A stretch of 64,000 nt of DNA, from NCBI GenBank assembly GCA_021299715.1, contig JAJTEL010000003.1:111200-175199 (forward strand), written 5' to 3'. A program made the translations under genes and the position numbers. Below the pieces are notes generated by a model. The model made no database searches and was not told where the DNA came from. It saw only the letters and a list, made by a program, of their open reading frames with translations. The stretch is from Ilumatobacteraceae bacterium. GTDB taxonomy: Bacteria; Actinomycetota; Acidimicrobiia; Acidimicrobiales; Ilumatobacteraceae. Below are positions 1 to 9,079 of the stretch, in pieces (position 1 is the stretch's first letter; each line of letters begins with the position of its first letter).

Positions 1-321
1 GAGAAAATTACGCACTCCATTTGGACACTTCCCCACTACACGGGCGCCGACATGCACGCAGGGAAAACCGAAACATCCGTGATGCTGCACATTGCTCCAC
101 ACACCGTTCGAACTGACCGTATCCCCCACGTAGATGCGCAAGAAATAGATGTGGCCGCGCTGCGAGAGCATGGCGTTCAGTCGGTTTCGACGTCTGGAGT
201 TCTTGGTGAGCCTTCTTCTGCTACTGCTGAGCATGGTCGTGAGGTTTTCTCTCTGTACACCGAATCTTTCATCAGCCGTCTGCGAATGTGCGCGTCGCAG
301 TGGTTGAATGTTGGTCAATGA
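1..321 (+). CDS. mftE: Mycofactocin precursor peptide peptidase (creatininase family), 5'-truncated
   Basis: Only the C-terminal ~106 residues lie in the window; the reading frame is open from base 1 and the start is upstream. The stretch ADMHAGKTETS is the creatininase-family metal-site segment (Asp, His and Glu ligands), and GVLGEPSSATAEHG is a typical C-terminal motif of the family. In mycofactocin systems MftE is a peptidase that removes the C-terminal Val-Tyr dipeptide from the modified MftA peptide. The assignment to MftE rather than a generic creatinine amidohydrolase rests on the next gene, an MftF-like glycosyltransferase that overlaps it by ATGA (start 318, stop 319-321), implying translational coupling. 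Confidence 0.8.
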   Translation, partial: EKITHSIWTLPHYTGADMHAGKTETSVMLHIAPHTVRTDRIPHVDAQEIDVAALREHGVQSVSTSGVLGEPSSATAEHGREVFSLYTESFISRLRMCASQWLNVGQ

Positions 322-1694
322 GCATCCGCCTTCGCCCCGACCATCAATGGTTCCGCGCTTCAGACGGAAAGTCCCTGGTAGCTGGTTCTCCGCTGACGTT
401 TTTCTCCGTCAGCGATAAAGGCGCCAACATTCTCACCTTGGTAGAAAACAACGATCTTCTGCCAGACGGACATGAACAACTCACTGATCGCCTTGTAGCG
501 GCGGGATCAGCTCACCCTCTTTGGCACATGCCTGTTTCGGCCGAGACCATCACTGTTGTCATCCCTGCATTTTTAAAGGAAAGTCGAGATCTCGATCGCC
601 TTGCGTCTCTCATTCGTCGACTCGACGGCCTACAGGTAATTGTCGTAGACGACTGTTCGCAAGAACCAATAGTTGTCCCTGGCGCCACAGTTATACGACA
701 CGACAGCAATAAGGGGCCGGGGGCTGCACGTAACACTGGGCTTGCAAATGTCACCACACCGTTTGTTGCTTTTGTCGACGACGATGCACTTATCAACGAA
801 GAAAAAATTCGACTTCTCGCTGCACAAATGAATGACCCACGTGTTGTCTTAGTTGCTCCACGAATTAACAGCACCGACAACAATCGACTCACGGGTGAGT
901 ACGAAGCACATCATTCGCCGCTCACAATGGGCGAACATCCCACCATCATTCGGCCACTCTCGCGCGTGTCATATGTTCCGGCGGCGGTCATCGTGTGTAG
1001 AACCGATGCAATTCGACAGGCGAATGGATTCAATGAAGCCATGCGTCTCGGTGAAGACGTTGACCTGGTCTGGCGTCTGGCCGCACAGGGCCATCTCTGT
1101 CGATACGAGCCCACCATCACATGCGAACACGAAACTCGATTAACGGTTCGCGAACTTCTTAAGCAACGTTTCGGTTACGGCACAAGCGCAGCAGCACTTA
1201 GCCAACAACACCGGGCTGCGGTTACTCCCCTTCGTGCCAATGTCATTCTTCTTCTGCCTGCACTTGCACTCATCTTCGGCTACATCTGGATCTTCCTGCC
1301 GCTGCTTCCGTTTGTCTATGCCTGGTACTGGATCACCCTGCGTCGATCTGGGCTGTCGCTTCTTCAACGAACTCGCCTGACAACCAGTGGGCTCTGGTCC
1401 ACCATTCGACTCTTGGCGTCAGCCGTCTCACGTGCGTGGTGGCCCATCTTCTTTGTTCTTTCCTTTTTCTCCTTTAGTGCCGGATTCGCATTGTTTGCCA
1501 GTGCGCTCACCCCGCCCATATACGGGCTGATGCGCTACAAGCCGCAACGTCTCTTGGGCTACATCGCGCTTCGCGTTCTCGACGGACTTGCGTACGGAAC
1601 CGGAGTCTGGGTCGGAGCGTTTCGCCACCGGTCTCTGCGATGTCTCATGCCGATAGTCACGGGGTCAGCGTTGCGACTACGGTCAAAGGGGTGA
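318..1694 (+). CDS. mftF: Mycofactocin-system family 2 glycosyltransferase MftF
   Basis: 458 residues. A GT-2 fold starts near residue 77 (ITVVIPAFL), with IVVDDCS, the nucleotide-sugar motif GPGAARNTGL and the metal-binding FVDDDA; the acidic motif LGEDVDLVWRL and a QxxRFGYGTS segment follow. The C-terminal third has two or three hydrophobic segments (for example around LLLPALALIFGYIW), so it should sit on the membrane. MftF adds a glucose oligosaccharide to mycofactocin. The ATG at 318 was chosen because it overlaps the mftE stop as ATGA; an in-frame ATG at 288 would overlap mftE by 34 nt. The stop overlaps the next gene as GTGA. Confidence 0.85.
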   Translation: MSIRLRPDHQWFRASDGKSLVAGSPLTFFSVSDKGANILTLVENNDLLPDGHEQLTDRLVAAGSAHPLWHMPVSAETITVVIPAFLKESRDLDRLASLIRRLDGLQVIVVDDCSQEPIVVPGATVIRHDSNKGPGAARNTGLANVTTPFVAFVDDDALINEEKIRLLAAQMNDPRVVLVAPRINSTDNNRLTGEYEAHHSPLTMGEHPTIIRPLSRVSYVPAAVIVCRTDAIRQANGFNEAMRLGEDVDLVWRLAAQGHLCRYEPTITCEHETRLTVRELLKQRFGYGTSAAALSQQHRAAVTPLRANVILLLPALALIFGYIWIFLPLLPFVYAWYWITLRRSGLSLLQRTRLTTSGLWSTIRLLASAVSRAWWPIFFVLSFFSFSAGFALFASALTPPIYGLMRYKPQRLLGYIALRVLDGLAYGTGVWVGAFRHRSLRCLMPIVTGSALRLRSKG

Positions 1695-2647
1695 CAATTC
1701 GCCTTGCAGTTCATGAAGCCAAATGGCTGGCACATGTTCAAGGCGTGGCGCGCGCACACCCCGGTCTTGTTCCTGTTGTAAAAGGCAACGGATACGGATT
1801 TCGGCGATGGAATCTGATGCCACTTGCCGGTCAACTCGCGACAGAAGTTGCTGTGGGCACTGTTTTTGAAGTGCGAGACATTCCAACAACTGTGACACCA
1901 ATTGTTCTGACGCCAACTCTGACACCGCCACCAAAGAATCTGCCGCTGAACACAATTCTGACTGTTGCCTCTCCACATCACGTGGTGGCTCTCACATCTG
2001 CCGGATGGGCTGGCGATGTCATTGTGAAGTTGCAGTCGTCCATGTTGCGCTACGGAGTAGCGCGGGAGAATCTGTCATCACTTCTCAACGACGTAGAGAA
2101 TGCCCGATTCACGTTGCGCGGATTTTCATTTCATCCGCCACTCGAAGGTGATCCGGTTGCGCACCTAAAAGAAGTGGAGGCATGGCTTCCATTACTTCCT
2201 TCTAGTCTTCCGTTGTATCTCAGCCACTTCGATTCTCGCTTATACGAAAAGTTACGAACCGACCACCCTCATTACGATTTCCGCATTCGCTTAGGTACGT
2301 CGTTGTGGCACGGCGACAAATCAATGATGCAATTGTCGGCCGATGTCGTTGACCACCACGCCATCGAATCAGGCTCAAGAGCTGGCTATCGACAGGTAAA
2401 AGTGGATGGTCCGGGAGAAATTGTGCTGATTGGCTGCGGTACTTCACACGGAGTATTTCCCCTGCCCGATGGACGTAGCCCATTCCACTATCAACGACAA
2501 CGACTGAACATGCTGGAGCACCCACATATGCACACAACCATGTTGTTTGTTGCACGTGGTCGCCCAATTCCCAGCGTTGGAGAATGGATCGATGTTCAGC
2601 AACCGCTCACGCGAGTACAAGTAGATCTCTTGCAATGGATTCGCTAA
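1691..2647 (+). CDS. Alanine racemase-like (fold type III PLP) protein coupled to mftF
   Basis: 318 residues. VPVVKGNGYGF places a Lys (about residue 31) where alanine racemases carry the PLP-binding lysine (VVKADAYGHG). Later segments resemble the PLP barrel (MLRYGV, FSFHPPLEG, LSHFDSR, RIRLGTSLWHG) and the C-terminal beta domain (GPGEIVLIGCGTSHG, PFHYQRQRLNMLEHPHMHTTM). The chosen GTG start overlaps the mftF stop as GTGA; an ATG at 1640 would overlap mftF by 55 nt. The usual GYxDG and MDQ-type motifs of canonical alanine racemase are not recognisable, so substrate and activity are open. Position in the mycofactocin operon suggests either a linked role or read-through expression of a cell-wall or amino-acid racemase-like enzyme. 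Confidence 0.7.
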   Translation: MTIRLAVHEAKWLAHVQGVARAHPGLVPVVKGNGYGFRRWNLMPLAGQLATEVAVGTVFEVRDIPTTVTPIVLTPTLTPPPKNLPLNTILTVASPHHVVALTSAGWAGDVIVKLQSSMLRYGVARENLSSLLNDVENARFTLRGFSFHPPLEGDPVAHLKEVEAWLPLLPSSLPLYLSHFDSRLYEKLRTDHPHYDFRIRLGTSLWHGDKSMMQLSADVVDHHAIESGSRAGYRQVKVDGPGEIVLIGCGTSHGVFPLPDGRSPFHYQRQRLNMLEHPHMHTTMLFVARGRPIPSVGEWIDVQQPLTRVQVDLLQWIR

Positions 2648-2670
2648 AAAACCGAATCACGTTTTGATTT

Positions 2671-3558
2671 CTAAATATTTACCATTCGGTTGAGGCCACG
2701 CCAACCAACTGCGGACGCTCCAACTAAAGGACCTTCGTCTGCAAGTCGTGCGGGAACAATTCGTGCATTACGAGAAAATTCAAGACCACACAACTCGTCG
2801 AGCGTCTTTTGAGCAGATGTAAAGAACGTTGCACCAAAGCCGAGCGCAACACTTCCTGCTACACACACAAGCTTTAGGTCCAACAGATTGCAGACAGATG
2901 CAACTCCTCGACCAACGAGGCGACCCGTGCGCACCATAATTTCGTATGTTGGCTGAGTAGGTGGTCGACCCGTGATTGCTTCAATGGCTGGACCTGACGC
3001 TTCTGCTTCGAGACACCCACGTCCGCCACACGAACAACGACGACCGTTTGGCTCAACGATGACATGACCAATGTGGCCAGCATTTCCGCTCTCCCCATCC
3101 AGCAGTTCGCCGTTCAAGACGATTCCGCCGCCGACCCCCGTTGACACCACCATGGCCATGAAGTTGTCGACACCGCGAGCGGCTCCAAGCCACCCTTCTG
3201 CAAGTGCCAATGCCTTGGCATCTCCGTCGCCAAAAACAGGAAGCCCCGTGTACGACGCCAGTCGTTCGCGAAGTGGGAAATTTCGCCACTGGTGAATATT
3301 TAGTGGCGACACAGTTTCTACATTGCGCGTGATGGGTCCGGCGCAGGCCACGCCAACAACTGACGGCACAACTCCGTGGTGATCGCGTGCTCGAACAAGT
3401 TGACCTTCCACCGCTTCGGCGAGATCGTCAAACAGTTCATCACCACTGCAACCCTTGTCGACAGGAATGTTGACCCGGTCGATAAGTTCCCCCGAACGGG
3501 TCACCAAGCCGACGGAAAATTTTGTTCCGCCAATATCAATAGCCAGTGCAAGTTCCAT
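2671..3558 (-). CDS. ROK family sugar kinase (glucokinase-like)
   Basis: 295 residues. The N-terminus AIDIGGTKFSVGLV is the phosphate-1 motif of the actin-like ATPase fold. GHIGHVIVEP and the zinc motif CSCGGRGCLE are the ROK signature (one His and three Cys ligands), and VSTGVGGGIVLNG is the adenosine-side glycine loop. There is no N-terminal HTH, so it is a kinase and not a NagC/Xyl-type repressor. It probably phosphorylates glucose or an N-acylhexosamine in the cytoplasm; the exact sugar cannot be read. It is divergent from ung and convergent with the racemase-like gene. Confidence 0.85.
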   Translation of the reverse strand: MELALAIDIGGTKFSVGLVTRSGELIDRVNIPVDKGCSGDELFDDLAEAVEGQLVRARDHHGVVPSVVGVACAGPITRNVETVSPLNIHQWRNFPLRERLASYTGLPVFGDGDAKALALAEGWLGAARGVDNFMAMVVSTGVGGGIVLNGELLDGESGNAGHIGHVIVEPNGRRCSCGGRGCLEAEASGPAIEAITGRPPTQPTYEIMVRTGRLVGRGVASVCNLLDLKLVCVAGSVALGFGATFFTSAQKTLDELCGLEFSRNARIVPARLADEGPLVGASAVGWRGLNRMVNI

Positions 3559-3669
3559 GGGGTCACCATTCTCGCAAGCCAGAGGGTCATTGCTATGAAC
3601 TATTCAAACAAATGACCTGTTTACTGTTATGACTAATAACAAAAGAGCGTCATCCCCTACGCTCATCTC

Positions 3670-4335
3670 GTGCTTGGGGACTGGACTGATGTTGTTGAAG
3701 AACAAGAACATCAACCGTATTTTCGCGACCTTACAGAATTTGTCGACATCGAAAGAGCGAAGCACTCCATCTACCCTCACCAGGCCGATGTCTATAAGGC
3801 GCTTCAGTTGACATCTCGTGCAGACACACGCGTGGTTCTTCTTGGACAAGACCCGTATCACGGGGCGGGCCAAGCTCACGGCTTGTCATTCTCTGTTCCA
3901 ACTGGCGTTGCACTGCCGCCATCGTTGCGAAACATCATGAAAGAACGTGAGTCGGATGTGGGAATACCCCTATCCCCACACGGAAATCTCACTAGGTGGG
4001 CAAAACAAGGGGTTCTGTTACTCAACTCCACGCTCACCGTGCGTGAAGGCGAAGCCGGCTCTCACCGTGGTCGCGGATGGGAAACTTTTACAGATGCGTT
4101 GTTGACCGCCGTGAACGAAAAAGATCGTCGTGTCGTCTTTGTTCTCTGGGGATCTACTGCTCAACAGAAACTTCCATTGATTACACGCAACCATCACGTG
4201 GTCCTTCGCGCACCACATCCGTCGCCCCTCTCTGCTCACCGCGGATTTTTTGGTAGTTCGCCGTTCTCACAAGTCAACAAAGCGTTGGAAGAAGTTGGCG
4301 AAATACCCATTGATTGGCATACCGATAACGAATAG
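3670..4335 (+). CDS. ung: Uracil-DNA glycosylase (family 1)
   Basis: 221 residues. The water-activating loop VVLLGQDPYHGAGQAHGLSFSV (Asp61, Tyr63), LLLNSTLTVREGEAGSH, and the Leu-intercalation loop APHPSPLSAHRGFFG are diagnostic of family 1 UDG. It excises uracil from DNA to begin base-excision repair. The start is a GTG at 3670; the frame closes with a TAA at 3637-3639 and contains no other common start codon between, so the protein is slightly short at the N-terminus for the family. It is divergently oriented from the ROK kinase gene across about 110 bp that must hold both promoters. Confidence 0.93.
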   Translation: MLGDWTDVVEEQEHQPYFRDLTEFVDIERAKHSIYPHQADVYKALQLTSRADTRVVLLGQDPYHGAGQAHGLSFSVPTGVALPPSLRNIMKERESDVGIPLSPHGNLTRWAKQGVLLLNSTLTVREGEAGSHRGRGWETFTDALLTAVNEKDRRVVFVLWGSTAQQKLPLITRNHHVVLRAPHPSPLSAHRGFFGSSPFSQVNKALEEVGEIPIDWHTDNE

Positions 4336-4388
4336 ACAGCGTTCAGCCCGCCTGCAGATAGCCACTATTCGTGTGGGACAATCCTCGT

Positions 4389-5582
4389 ATGGCACTCGCC
4401 GCACGACAATCCGAGAAGTCTCGGCAAACCGATTTAAAGGTTGCCGAAAGCGCAGCACGAGCTGTGCGAACAGTTGGCATAGACCAAATGGCGCTCACTC
4501 GCGTGGCTGCCGATGCAGGTTTCTCAAGTGGTGCCATTTATGCGCGATGTGATGATCGATCTGAACTTGTCGTGCTCGCGTGGGAAAAAAGTTTTTGGCC
4601 CATGCTGTCGGAGATTCTTGTTCCGCTCGTCGATGCAGTTCTCGCCAACAACACCGAACACGTGGCGAATATCAGCCAACTCTTTGAACAAGCCAGCAGA
4701 AAAGATGCAGTTCCCGACCTTGGGAGCGCCATGGAAATCATTGTTGCCTCACGGCGCGATGAAGTGATTGCAGAAGTCGTACAACGCGACATCATTGGTC
4801 TGCTTGATGATCGCGGTGTTGGCCCCTCTACCGACGGCGCAAATCGACAGGCCGTGGTATCGGCACTTGCAACAACTTTTGGAGCAGCACTGTTGAACTC
4901 GGTGTACGACCAAGGAACGGTTAACCCCATCAATCCGCAAGCATTGCTTGAGTTGTTTACCAAAGCCGTTCGAACTGCTTCCAAACCTGCCAAGCCAGCC
5001 GGAGCAAAGCCCGCACCTGCGCCGTATACATTCCCGTCTACGCGCGATGAAATCCGAGACGCACTCATTTCGGCAAGCGAATACGTTATTGCTCGCTCTG
5101 GTGTGCATCGCGCAACCGTGTCTCGCATTGCACGACGCGCAGGCGTCAGTGTTGGTGCTATCTACGGACTGTATGAAAATAAAGATTCTTTGGTTGCAGA
5201 TTGTCTAGAGGTGTTATTTCCGCCGCAACTAGCAATTGACTCAAAAAGTTGGTCACAAGTCTTCACTGCAACCGATCAACGTGCAATGGTCACCGAAATT
5301 GTTTCCCAGTACATGTCGCCGTCTTACAGTCAATGGAGACGCTTCCGCTTAGAAAGCCTTATTGCGGCACGACATTCGCTTCCCATCGCTCAACAACTTG
5401 CCGTGTACGCAACACAAACGCAAGAGTCGTTGCTCAGAGCCAGCGCCCAGGCTCCGGCACATGCGGGCATTCGGGCCGAAACCGGACTTTCAGCACGCGC
5501 TTCCGTTATTGGATTGTCCATTGTTGAAATTGTGGACCCCTCTATCTGCAACCTCGATTGGCGTTGGGTTCCCGTTCCTTAG
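4389..5582 (+). CDS. Tandem TetR/AcrR-type transcriptional regulator (two HTH domains fused)
   Basis: 397 residues, twice the normal TetR length. The first TetR HTH is near residues 15-60 (MALTRVAADAGFSSGAIYARCDDRSELV); after an alpha-helical ligand domain and a Lys/Pro/Ala linker (KPAKPAGAKPAPAP), a second HTH appears near residues 225-270 (ATVSRIARRAGVSVGAIYGLYENKDSLV), with another helical domain behind it. Both HTHs keep the SxGAIY recognition-helix pattern. The ATG at 4389 was chosen; an in-frame GTG at 4371 adds six residues. Its target is unknown; the amidase gene 34 bp downstream on the same strand is the obvious neighbour. One polypeptide could act like a covalent TetR dimer. Confidence 0.82.
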   Translation: MALAARQSEKSRQTDLKVAESAARAVRTVGIDQMALTRVAADAGFSSGAIYARCDDRSELVVLAWEKSFWPMLSEILVPLVDAVLANNTEHVANISQLFEQASRKDAVPDLGSAMEIIVASRRDEVIAEVVQRDIIGLLDDRGVGPSTDGANRQAVVSALATTFGAALLNSVYDQGTVNPINPQALLELFTKAVRTASKPAKPAGAKPAPAPYTFPSTRDEIRDALISASEYVIARSGVHRATVSRIARRAGVSVGAIYGLYENKDSLVADCLEVLFPPQLAIDSKSWSQVFTATDQRAMVTEIVSQYMSPSYSQWRRFRLESLIAARHSLPIAQQLAVYATQTQESLLRASAQAPAHAGIRAETGLSARASVIGLSIVEIVDPSICNLDWRWVPVP

Positions 5583-5616
5583 TCCGTGACTCAGCCGTAG
5601 TCACTAATCTCGCATC

Positions 5617-6966
5617 ATGCTTGAAGAATTAGCCGCTGTTGTCCGAAGCGGAGCGCTAGATCCTGTAGACCTTGTCAACGAAAGCCTGCGCCGAATAGAC
5701 GACGCCAAAGAATTGAATGCCGTTGTTGCTCTCTACGCCGACGAAGCTCTCGCGGCTGCAAAAAATCATTCACGTGAAGGCGCACTTGCTGGACTTCCAT
5801 TCTTGGTGAAAGACATGGCACGTGTGAAAGGACACGTCACCACAAGTGGTTCACGTCTCTACGCCAACGGTCCGGCCGACGATACGGATGACACGGTTGT
5901 TGCTCGACTACGCGCTGCCGGTGCAATTGTTCTTGGCCGCACGAATAGTCCCGAATTTGGCGCAACCGCATACACATCGAATCCGGTGTATGGCGCAACC
6001 CGAAATCCGTGGAACACCACCAAGGCACCGGGTGGCTCAAGCGGTGGTTCTGCTGCCGCTCTTGCAGCCGGACTCACTCCTCTTGCTACAACAAGTGACG
6101 GTGGTGGCAGTGTGCGCGGACCCGCAGCATCTGTTGGACTTGTGGGATACAAACCAACAATGGGAGCGATTGGAAGAAACATTCTCCCTCGGTGGATTGA
6201 ATTTTCTACTCAAGGTACGACAAATGCAACCGTTGCCGACGTGGTGTACGAAGCATCCGTCACGCTTGGTGAGGCACGAGGCGATTTTTTGTCAGTTCCG
6301 CGTGCGGGAATTCAACTCACACCACAACGTCCCACCAAAGTGCTCGCGTGTCGAACATTTCGCGCCGATGTCGACCCTGAAATTGAGGAGCACTTTGAAA
6401 ACACTCTTAATGCCATTGCCAAGAGCGGCATTCCCGTTGAACGAGTTGATTCACCAAGCAACAATGACACCATCTGGAATTGGTTCATCATCTCAACTGC
6501 GGAACTCACTCAAAGCCTTCGCCACGAAGAGCACCGGTGGAACGAATTATCTGACTATGTGCAACAGCAATTGAAGTTCGGTTCATCAGTCACCATTGAT
6601 CAGTACATTGCGGCTCAACGTTTTCGTCATGAAGTCTCGGCACGATTCGATGACATTCTGGTCGACGGTGCTGTATTAGTAACTCCCACTGCCAATGCTC
6701 GATCGTGGCCAGCAGAAGGACCCCTTCCTACTCATGCAGGCAACACCACCGATCCCATGATCACCTTGAACACCCCCGACAACAATTTCACTGGGCATCC
6801 GGCCGTGAGTGTGCCAATGGGTCTCGACAACAATGGTGTGCCGTGTGGGTTTCAAGTGATATCAGCTCGTTTTCAGGATGGGCTCAGCCTTGGTCTTGCC
6901 GAACATCTTGAAAGAATTCAACCTTGGCCACTTGTTGCGCCTGGGTATGAACGTTTTTCCATATAA
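5617..6966 (+). CDS. Amidase, amidase signature family
   Basis: 449 residues. The Ser-cisSer-Lys triad is visible: Lys65 in FLVKDMA, cis-Ser141 in PGGSSGGSAAA and nucleophile Ser165 in TSDGGGSVRGPAA. GRTNSPEFG and the conserved NPWNT segment also fit. The C-terminal NTPDNNFTGHPAVSVPMG is the usual wall of the acyl pocket. It hydrolyses amides; there is no GatB/GatC beside it and GatA-specific features are not evident, so it is more likely a catabolic amidase than the tRNA amidotransferase subunit. A second, more distant amidase of the same family is at 57458-58903. Confidence 0.88.
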   Translation: MLEELAAVVRSGALDPVDLVNESLRRIDDAKELNAVVALYADEALAAAKNHSREGALAGLPFLVKDMARVKGHVTTSGSRLYANGPADDTDDTVVARLRAAGAIVLGRTNSPEFGATAYTSNPVYGATRNPWNTTKAPGGSSGGSAAALAAGLTPLATTSDGGGSVRGPAASVGLVGYKPTMGAIGRNILPRWIEFSTQGTTNATVADVVYEASVTLGEARGDFLSVPRAGIQLTPQRPTKVLACRTFRADVDPEIEEHFENTLNAIAKSGIPVERVDSPSNNDTIWNWFIISTAELTQSLRHEEHRWNELSDYVQQQLKFGSSVTIDQYIAAQRFRHEVSARFDDILVDGAVLVTPTANARSWPAEGPLPTHAGNTTDPMITLNTPDNNFTGHPAVSVPMGLDNNGVPCGFQVISARFQDGLSLGLAEHLERIQPWPLVAPGYERFSI

Positions 6967-7015
6967 GCAGGGGCGACCTCTCTCGCTTTTGCTGGCTCAC
7001 TAGCGTGAGTCCACA

Positions 7016-9061
7016 ATGTTCATTCGCCTCTCTCGTCTGTGTGTCGCCGTATTTGCCGTCTGTGCACTTGTCTTCACTACGGGCATCGTCGCCCAATCGG
7101 CCGCCCCCGATGTTCCAGGCGTCGTTGCCCCTCCCGTGTTGTCATCTCCCTCGCTAGGTTCACGCCATTCATGCATCGTGCGAGAAGGAACTGTGTGGTG
7201 CGCTGGGTCAAACACATCGGGACAACTAGGTGTTGGCGCAACATCAACACGACTCACATCGTTTAGCCCCACATTGATGACTAATGCGGTGTCCGTTGCT
7301 GCCGGTGGACTACGCACATGTGCCATCGCAAATGACACATCGGTGTGGTGCTGGGGCTCTTTACACATAGCCGTAGACCCAGTAGCGACACCAAGTGTTC
7401 TCACACGAACAATTGTTGCTACACCTACCCAACTGCCAGTCAACAATGTTCGTTCATTATCGGTGGGCACCGATCACATATGCGCCCTGAAAAGCGATGC
7501 CACGGTGTGGTGTTGGGGAATCAATAAGTACGGTCAACTCGGTGACGGTACGCGTACGTCATCTGCAGTTCCCGTTCAATCCCTCCTTACTGGCGTGATG
7601 TCGGTTGATGTGGGCGCCGCACACACGTGTGCAATTCGCACCACGAAATCAGTGTGGTGTTGGGGTCGAAACAATTACCGGCAATTGGGCCAATCAAACC
7701 CCGCGTCTCGAGCCACACCCACCTATGTACCTATCGTGCGCGCAAATAGCGTGACCACGGGTGTGGCATTCACGTGCATTCTGTCCGTCACTCAACGTTC
7801 ACAATGCTGGGGGCGCAACAATTACGGACAACTGGGCGCAGCGTGGGGTGCCTCACGTGAACGCGCGGTCACAGGCATGCGTACTGGTTTTGTCTCGCTT
7901 GAAGCCGGCCAAGAATTCGTATGTGGCATTACCAGTTCAGCGAGTACCTGGTGTTGGGGTCGAAACAAATACGGTCAGCTCGCTAATGGCAGTTACATTG
8001 CAAAAGCAACACCGCAAAAAGTTGTACCCGCAGCACTTGTTGGGTCACCGCAGTCTCTCGCCGCTGGGGACATGCACGCATGCGCACTGTCTTCCACCAC
8101 CTCTGGCATGTGGTGCTGGGGGCTAAATACCTCCGGACAACTGGGAGACGCCAGCACCACTCTGCGCAGAAGCGGTACAGCAGTTTGGCCAAATGGCGTG
8201 CGTATGAAACCAATTGGCACAGATCAGTCGGCTCGACTCATTGTTGCTGGTGACATTGCGTGCAATCAGATTCGTCGCACCACGTACGGAATTGGGCCTT
8301 CTGGAATTCAATGTGGAGAAGTTGCAACTGCTGCGCTGATTACTTCACTAGCTCCCGATGGTGTCATCGCTTTGGGCGACCTTCAATACGAAGATGCCAA
8401 TATCTCCGAACTCCGCGAGTTTTACGGAACAACCTGGGGTGCCTTCAAGAACATCACATACCCCGTTCGTGGAAATCATGAATACATCACCAGTGGAGCA
8501 TCTGGTTACGTCGAATACTTCGGAGAGATGTCTCCGTCGTACTGGACAACTGATGCCGGTGGTTGGCGCATCATCGCTGTTGACTCGTGGTGTCAAGGGC
8601 AGTTGTATGCCGGTTGTTCAGCAACGTCTGCCCAAACACGTTGGCTCATTTCAGAACTTCAACGAGCCCGTTCGGAAGGAAAGTGTGCCGCAGTCATGAT
8701 GCATCACCCCTACGTGTCGAGCGGCCGATATGCCGTTGCAACAGTTCAACATTTATGGGAAGCGTCTGTTGCCAACGGAGCAGATCTGGTCATGACTGCA
8801 CATGATCATCACTACGAGCGATTCGGCCCACTCGACGCAACTGGTGCACCGGCACCTGGTGGTGTTCCCTTGTTTATTTCGGGCCTTGGAGGTGCGCAGG
8901 TCTATCCGCTTGGACCCGCGGTTCCTGGAAGCCAATACATGTTGAATTCAGACCACGGCGTGGTGCAATTGACTCTCACGCCCACCACATTCTCGTGGGG
9001 CTTTGTTAGTGCTTTAGACAATCTCACGTACGACGCTGGCTCAGCGTCGTGCACGCCTTAA
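7016..9061 (+). CDS. Secreted RCC1-repeat beta-propeller fused to calcineurin-like metallophosphoesterase
   Basis: 681 residues. An N-terminal signal peptide (hydrophobic core CVAVFAVCALVFTTGIVAQS) is followed by seven RCC1-like repeats (residues ~35-400), each ending in a version of WCWGxNxxGQLG and each with a Cys about ten residues upstream of a second Cys, which could form one disulfide per blade. From ~405 to the end is a metallophosphoesterase: VAGDIAC, GDLQYED, VRGNHEY, MHHPY and TAHDHHYERF supply the Asp, Asn and His metal ligands of a two-metal centre, as in purple acid phosphatases. It should be exported and act on an extracellular phosphate ester. No membrane or wall anchor is evident at the C-terminus. 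Confidence 0.9.
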   Translation: MFIRLSRLCVAVFAVCALVFTTGIVAQSAAPDVPGVVAPPVLSSPSLGSRHSCIVREGTVWCAGSNTSGQLGVGATSTRLTSFSPTLMTNAVSVAAGGLRTCAIANDTSVWCWGSLHIAVDPVATPSVLTRTIVATPTQLPVNNVRSLSVGTDHICALKSDATVWCWGINKYGQLGDGTRTSSAVPVQSLLTGVMSVDVGAAHTCAIRTTKSVWCWGRNNYRQLGQSNPASRATPTYVPIVRANSVTTGVAFTCILSVTQRSQCWGRNNYGQLGAAWGASRERAVTGMRTGFVSLEAGQEFVCGITSSASTWCWGRNKYGQLANGSYIAKATPQKVVPAALVGSPQSLAAGDMHACALSSTTSGMWCWGLNTSGQLGDASTTLRRSGTAVWPNGVRMKPIGTDQSARLIVAGDIACNQIRRTTYGIGPSGIQCGEVATAALITSLAPDGVIALGDLQYEDANISELREFYGTTWGAFKNITYPVRGNHEYITSGASGYVEYFGEMSPSYWTTDAGGWRIIAVDSWCQGQLYAGCSATSAQTRWLISELQRARSEGKCAAVMMHHPYVSSGRYAVATVQHLWEASVANGADLVMTAHDHHYERFGPLDATGAPAPGGVPLFISGLGGAQVYPLGPAVPGSQYMLNSDHGVVQLTLTPTTFSWGFVSALDNLTYDAGSASCTP

Positions 9062-9064
9062 GAA

Positions 9065-9078
9065 GTTCGCTGTCGAAC
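9065..9078. terminator. Possible small hairpin between convergent genes
   Basis: GTTCG and CGAAC flank a CTGT loop in the 18-bp gap between the convergent phosphoesterase and oxidoreductase genes. The stem is only 5 bp (7 with weak extension) and no clear T-tract follows, so it is a weak terminator candidate. Confidence 0.25.
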
Positions 9079-9079
9079 C

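Noticed and set aside
2650..2691. AACCGAAT ... ATTCGGTT inverted repeat between racemase-like and ROK kinase genes
   Set aside because: The 26-nt loop and overlap with the kinase stop codon make a terminator unlikely, though it is the only dyad in the gap.
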